Source of the DNA: Physella acuta | Taxonomy: Eukaryota > Mollusca > Gastropoda > Physidae | Direction: 5' to 3' | NCBI RefSeq assembly: GCF_028476545.1 | Contig: NW_026731826.1 | Location: forward strand, 186,001-250,000 | Length of the DNA: 64,000 bases | Shown: in pieces, positions 60,285 through 64,000 of the stretch | How the letters are laid out: each line of letters starts with the position of its first letter | Numbering within the stretch: position 1 is the stretch's first letter | Translations under genes and position numbers: made by a program | Notes under the pieces: model-generated | Databases searched by the model: none | Seen by the model: only the letters and a program-made list of their open reading frames with translations | What the model was told of the DNA's origin: nothing

Positions 60285-60635
60285 TCTTCTTCTTCTTCGA
60301 TCTTAATTTTTAGTGTTGGGAGGGATCGAGCGTTATCTGCCAAAGGGTTTGAACTCGAGACTGTTTTCGAATTTATCAACCATGAGCTTTTACCGACTCG
60401 ACCATGCTTCCATCACAATTAAGGATTACGTGTCAACTGCTTATGCGCCATTGTGGCCATTGACTCCGATTTCAGCCTGCTTTTCTTTTAGGATTTGCTT
60501 CCATAGCCTTTGTTCAACCAAGAACAAACTACAAGGCAGCAGTTGTTTGATTTTGGAGTTGTCCGAGGGTTCGAACTCCAGACTTTTCGGTTTATCAACC
60601 ATGAGCTTTACCGACTCGACCACGCCGACCCCTCG
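60285..60635 (-). repeat. S2 SINE, nearly full copy with partial duplicate head
   Basis: CTTCTTCTTCTTCTTCGATC at the tail, AAGAACAAACTACAAGGCAG in the core, and on the minus strand GCGTGGTCGAGTCGGTAAAG (box A) with GGAGTTCGAACCCTCGG (box B). A second, partial head lies at 60340-60405, so two heads flank one core. Confidence 0.78.
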
Positions 60636-60666
60636 GACAACATAGTTCGCCCCACCCCCATATACC

Positions 60667-60671
<5 letters not shown>

Positions 60672-60763
<92 letters not shown>

Positions 60764-60778
60764 TTATATATGTATATG

Positions 60779-60848
<70 letters not shown>
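60672..60848. repeat. (AT)n microsatellite
   Basis: AT blocks interrupted once around 60758-60785. Confidence 0.97.
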
Positions 60849-60849
<1 letters not shown>

Positions 60850-61375
60850 GCACATGAATTCATATTATAGTCTAAATACGCATTGATGTAATTATCTAAA
60901 TGTTTATAGATGTTTATAGAGTGTTGAGCGGCTGAGACCCCTATGTTACTATCATAGTCTGCCTCTAACAGAATTACAATGTGAGATGTTGTAATAGTGA
61001 GATGTACATTGACCTTTGAATGTGTGCTTGCGCTATGTAGGTTGGGGTGACTTTATAATCAAAACTTTATTTTTAACCAACTTTAATAGATATCTTTATT
61101 TACGGGTATATTGTTTTGTTTGAGTTACATGCAGTTACTCTGACACACTGTTATTAATAATTACATTTACTTAAATTTACCTAATAGAAGTTAATTAATG
61201 AAACTGAAAGTTTACCCAGATTAGAACTAATTGATCGATAAAGTAATTAGTGGAGAGAGTGATGGGTTGTTTAATGAAGAGATTGATTGGATCTTTTATT
61301 CTAAAGTCAAACAGGATGATTCCGGCAGTGGTGAAGTATTTCGCAACCTGCATATCAGTCAAAGTAGGATCTAGA

Positions 61376-62515
61376 TATTGAACCGGTTACATGGTACATG
61401 ATTTATATGTAACCAGAGACAACCGGTTACATGGTACATGATTTATATGTAACCAGTGACAACCGGTTATATGGTACATGATTTATATGTAACCAGTGAC
61501 AACCGGTTACATGGTACATGATTTATATGTAACCAGTGACAACCGGTTACATGGTACATGATTTATATGTAACCAGTGACAACCGGTTACATGGTACATG
61601 ATTTATATGTAACTAGTGACAACCGGTTACATGGTACATGATTTATATGTAACTAGTGACAACCGGTTATATGGTACATGATTTATATGTAACCAGTGAC
61701 AACCGGTTATATGGTACATGATTTATATGTAACCAGTGACAACCGGTTATATGGTAAATGATTTATATGTAACCACTGACAACCGGTTATATGGTACATG
61801 ATTTATATGTAACCACTGACAACCGGTTATATGGTACATGATTTATATGTAACCAGTGACAGTTGATATTGAACCGGTTACATGGTACATGATTTATATG
61901 TAACCAGTGCAAGGTAGATATTGAACCGGTTAGATGGTACATGATTTATATGTAACCAGTGACAGTTGATATTGAACCGGTTACATGGTACATAATTTAT
62001 ATGTAACCAGTGACAACCGGTTACATGGTACATGATTTATATGTACCCAATGACAGCTAGATATTGAACCGGTTATATGGTACATGATTTATATGTTAGC
62101 AGTGACAGGTAGATATTGAACCGGTTACATGGTACATGATTTATATGTAACCAGTGACAACCGGTTACATGGTACATGATTTATATGTACCCAATGACAG
62201 CTAGATATTGAACCGGTTATATGGCACATGATTTATATGTAACCAGTGACAGCTAGATATTGAGCAGGTTACATGGTACATGATTTATATGTAACCAGTG
62301 ACATGTAGATATTGAACCGGTTACATGGTAAATGATTTATATGTAACCAGTGACATGTAGATATTGAACCGGTTACATGGTAAATGATTTAACCAGTGAC
62401 AGCTAGATATTGAGCAGGTTACATGGTACATGATTTATATGTAACCAGTGACAGTTGATATTTAACCTTTTACATGGTAGATGATTTATATGTAATCAGT
62501 GACAGGTATTTCGAT
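61376..62515. repeat. 40-bp minisatellite (AACCGGTTACATGGTACATG), about 26 copies
   Basis: The unit is AACCGGTTACATGGTACATG plus ATTTATATGTAACCAGTGAC. The first 12 units are almost pure 40-mers; later units carry an extra 10-15 bp (AGCTAGATATTG). Each unit contains the palindromic AACCGGTT and GGTTACAT...ATGTAACC, so a unit can fold on itself. Confidence 0.95.
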
Positions 62516-63059
62516 TTTAAGAAACATGTTAGATGTAAAATGATTTGTTGGTGTCGATTGTGTGTTTTATAACTGGATATATTAGAGCTATATTAGCTAA
62601 ACAAGTAGAATAAAAAAGGCGTGTTAATAGATTGGCTGGGGCGATGTAGTTGGAAGGGGCAGCCTCCCCTGTTCGGATTCCGTACAGGTGAGAACGTGAG
62701 AAAATTAAAGAAATTCATTAACCTTGCAGATTGTTCTTGGCTGCATAAATGCTATTGAAGTAAATTAAGAAATATACGCAGGTTTAAAGCAACGGGCCAT
62801 ATAGCGTAAAACATTACACGCAAATGCGTTATGTTGAAGGAAATCCGCACCAATTTTAATTATGAACAAAAAAGAAGTTAGCGGCGCTAGTTGGTTTGAC
62901 GTATTATCACGTTTTCGTGAACTTGTCCCCAATGTGATTGCTCACTCAGATATTCGTTATGTTTATTGTTGTGAAAGAGTCCAACAAACACTAGATGTGT
63001 ATACTGTATGTTGAGGTCAGCCTAGACAGCTACTTGTATCAATACACGGAGCTTGGTGT

Positions 63060-63260
63060 CACAGTTTAGTGTATGTATGTGTGTGCGTGTGTGAAACCGT
63101 GTGTATATGTCTGTGTGTACGTGTGTACCGTGTGTATGTCTGTGTGTATGTGTGTGTACTCGTGTGTATGTCTGTGTATACGTCTGTGTAGCCGTGTGTG
63201 TGTATGTGTGTACATGTGTATTTCGGGCGTATGTTTATGTGTGTATGACGGCGTGTGTGG
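63060..63260. repeat. GT-rich imperfect microsatellite
   Basis: TGTGTGTATGTGTGTAC-type sequence; apparent reading frames here are by-products of the repeat. Confidence 0.9.
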
Positions 63261-63681
63261 TTGATGACGAAGAGGCCATTATCCCCTAAACATGGACCCC
63301 CCCTTCCTCACTGGGCTAAGAAAGCTACTTGTCATAAATCAAATCGACGATCTAAAGAAGCTCAACACATTAGGGAACAAACAAAAGATTTGTATCTGGA
63401 ACATTAAGATGGTAGACAGGTAGTGTAGCCTACAGCCAACTTATACACAGGGGTCCTGGGGCAAGTTTTTAGATAATTGCTCTTAAGTGTGTGTGTGTGT
63501 GATGAGAGGGGGGGGGGGGGGTTAAATACTTGGTTCTAAGAGAATGTATACGTTTTCAAATACTGGGTGGCATGTTTTAATTGGTTGCAAAGTGACATTT
63601 CTTTTTGATTCATTGTAAGGATTGCTTGCAAGGGCTGTGGAATTGTAGTCAAACTTAACTTTACAACTAAATGGACTTACG

Positions 63682-64000
63682 CAGATGCGTAGCTAAGGGA
63701 GGGCGGGTGGGGCGGCGGCCTCGGGCGCCGACCTTAAGGGGGCCCCAAATAGGGCAGAAAAATAAAATAGCAAGCTTATTCCGAATTACAGTCGAATTTA
63801 AGAAAATACATTTTTGGTTCTACGGACGGTTTTTACGTTGTTTGTGTGATACGGGAAAAAAACTATTAACGGGGACTGATGTGTGCTAGGGGGGGGGGGG
63901 TCCTTTTTCGCTCACGCGAATAAATATAAAAATACGGGGGGGGGGGGGGAGGGGGGGGCGCAAAATTGATAGCTCGCCCCGGGCGCTGAAATGGGTTGCT
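63682..64000. mobile_element. MITE family B-like, cut by window end
   Basis: Starts CAGATGCGTAGCTAAGGGAG and follows 21530-21837 throughout (GGGCGCCGACCTTAAGGGGG, CAAGCTTATTCCGAATTACA, TGAAATGGGTTGCT). The final TACGCCTCTG would lie beyond the window. Confidence 0.8.

Noticed and set aside
61376-62515. CRISPR-like array
   Set aside because: The units are contiguous with no unique spacers, and the window is a spliced animal genome; it is a minisatellite.
63073-63289. Cys/Val-rich plus-strand frames
   Set aside because: By-product of a GT-rich imperfect microsatellite.

Overview
The window looks like invertebrate animal nuclear DNA, probably lophotrochozoan and perhaps gastropod. That placement is inferred from gene style and repeat content; no species marker was seen. 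Coding DNA is sparse and split by introns with ordinary GT/AG sites. The rest is dominated by long AT microsatellites, G/C-tract mini-transposons, tRNA-derived SINEs and minisatellites.

Three genes can be supported. (1) A receptor tyrosine kinase on the + strand (about 1.2-11.2 kb). Its 5' end lies outside the window. Eleven exons chain in phase: half of an Ig-like domain, a Thr-rich stalk with a transmembrane helix, a juxtamembrane exon, and eight exons carrying a full kinase domain and a short two-tyrosine tail. (2) An intronless C2H2 zinc-finger gene on the + strand (22671-24089) with 11 fingers. Decayed further fingers lie downstream, split by a piggyBac-like element. (3) A single-pass Ig-like receptor on the - strand (46321 down to 33627). 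Six phase-1 exons give one Ig-like domain, a Thr-rich stalk, a transmembrane helix and a cytoplasmic tail with four YxxP motifs. Its first exon was not found. The two receptors share exon phases and extracellular layout, and look like distant relatives with and without a kinase.

The most unusual signal is that several exon-intron boundaries in both receptor genes carry tandem arrays whose unit copies the boundary itself. Examples are about 35 copies of the transmembrane-exon donor, a 27-bp array repeating a kinase-exon acceptor and exon start, dispersed copies of the HRD-exon acceptor, and eight copies of an Ig-exon donor. The introns are thus filled with copies of the real splice site.

Layout: 0-1.2 kb inverted repeat and SINE; 1.2-11.2 kb kinase receptor; 11.2-22.4 kb transposon and repeat fill; 22.6-26.6 kb zinc-finger locus; 26.6-33.6 kb nearly empty apart from SINEs and one MITE; 33.6-46.3 kb Ig-like receptor; 46.5-64 kb no secure gene, with minisatellites, AT microsatellites, MITEs and SINEs. 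Several MITEs have 8-bp target-site duplications that can be read directly, placing them with hAT-type elements.
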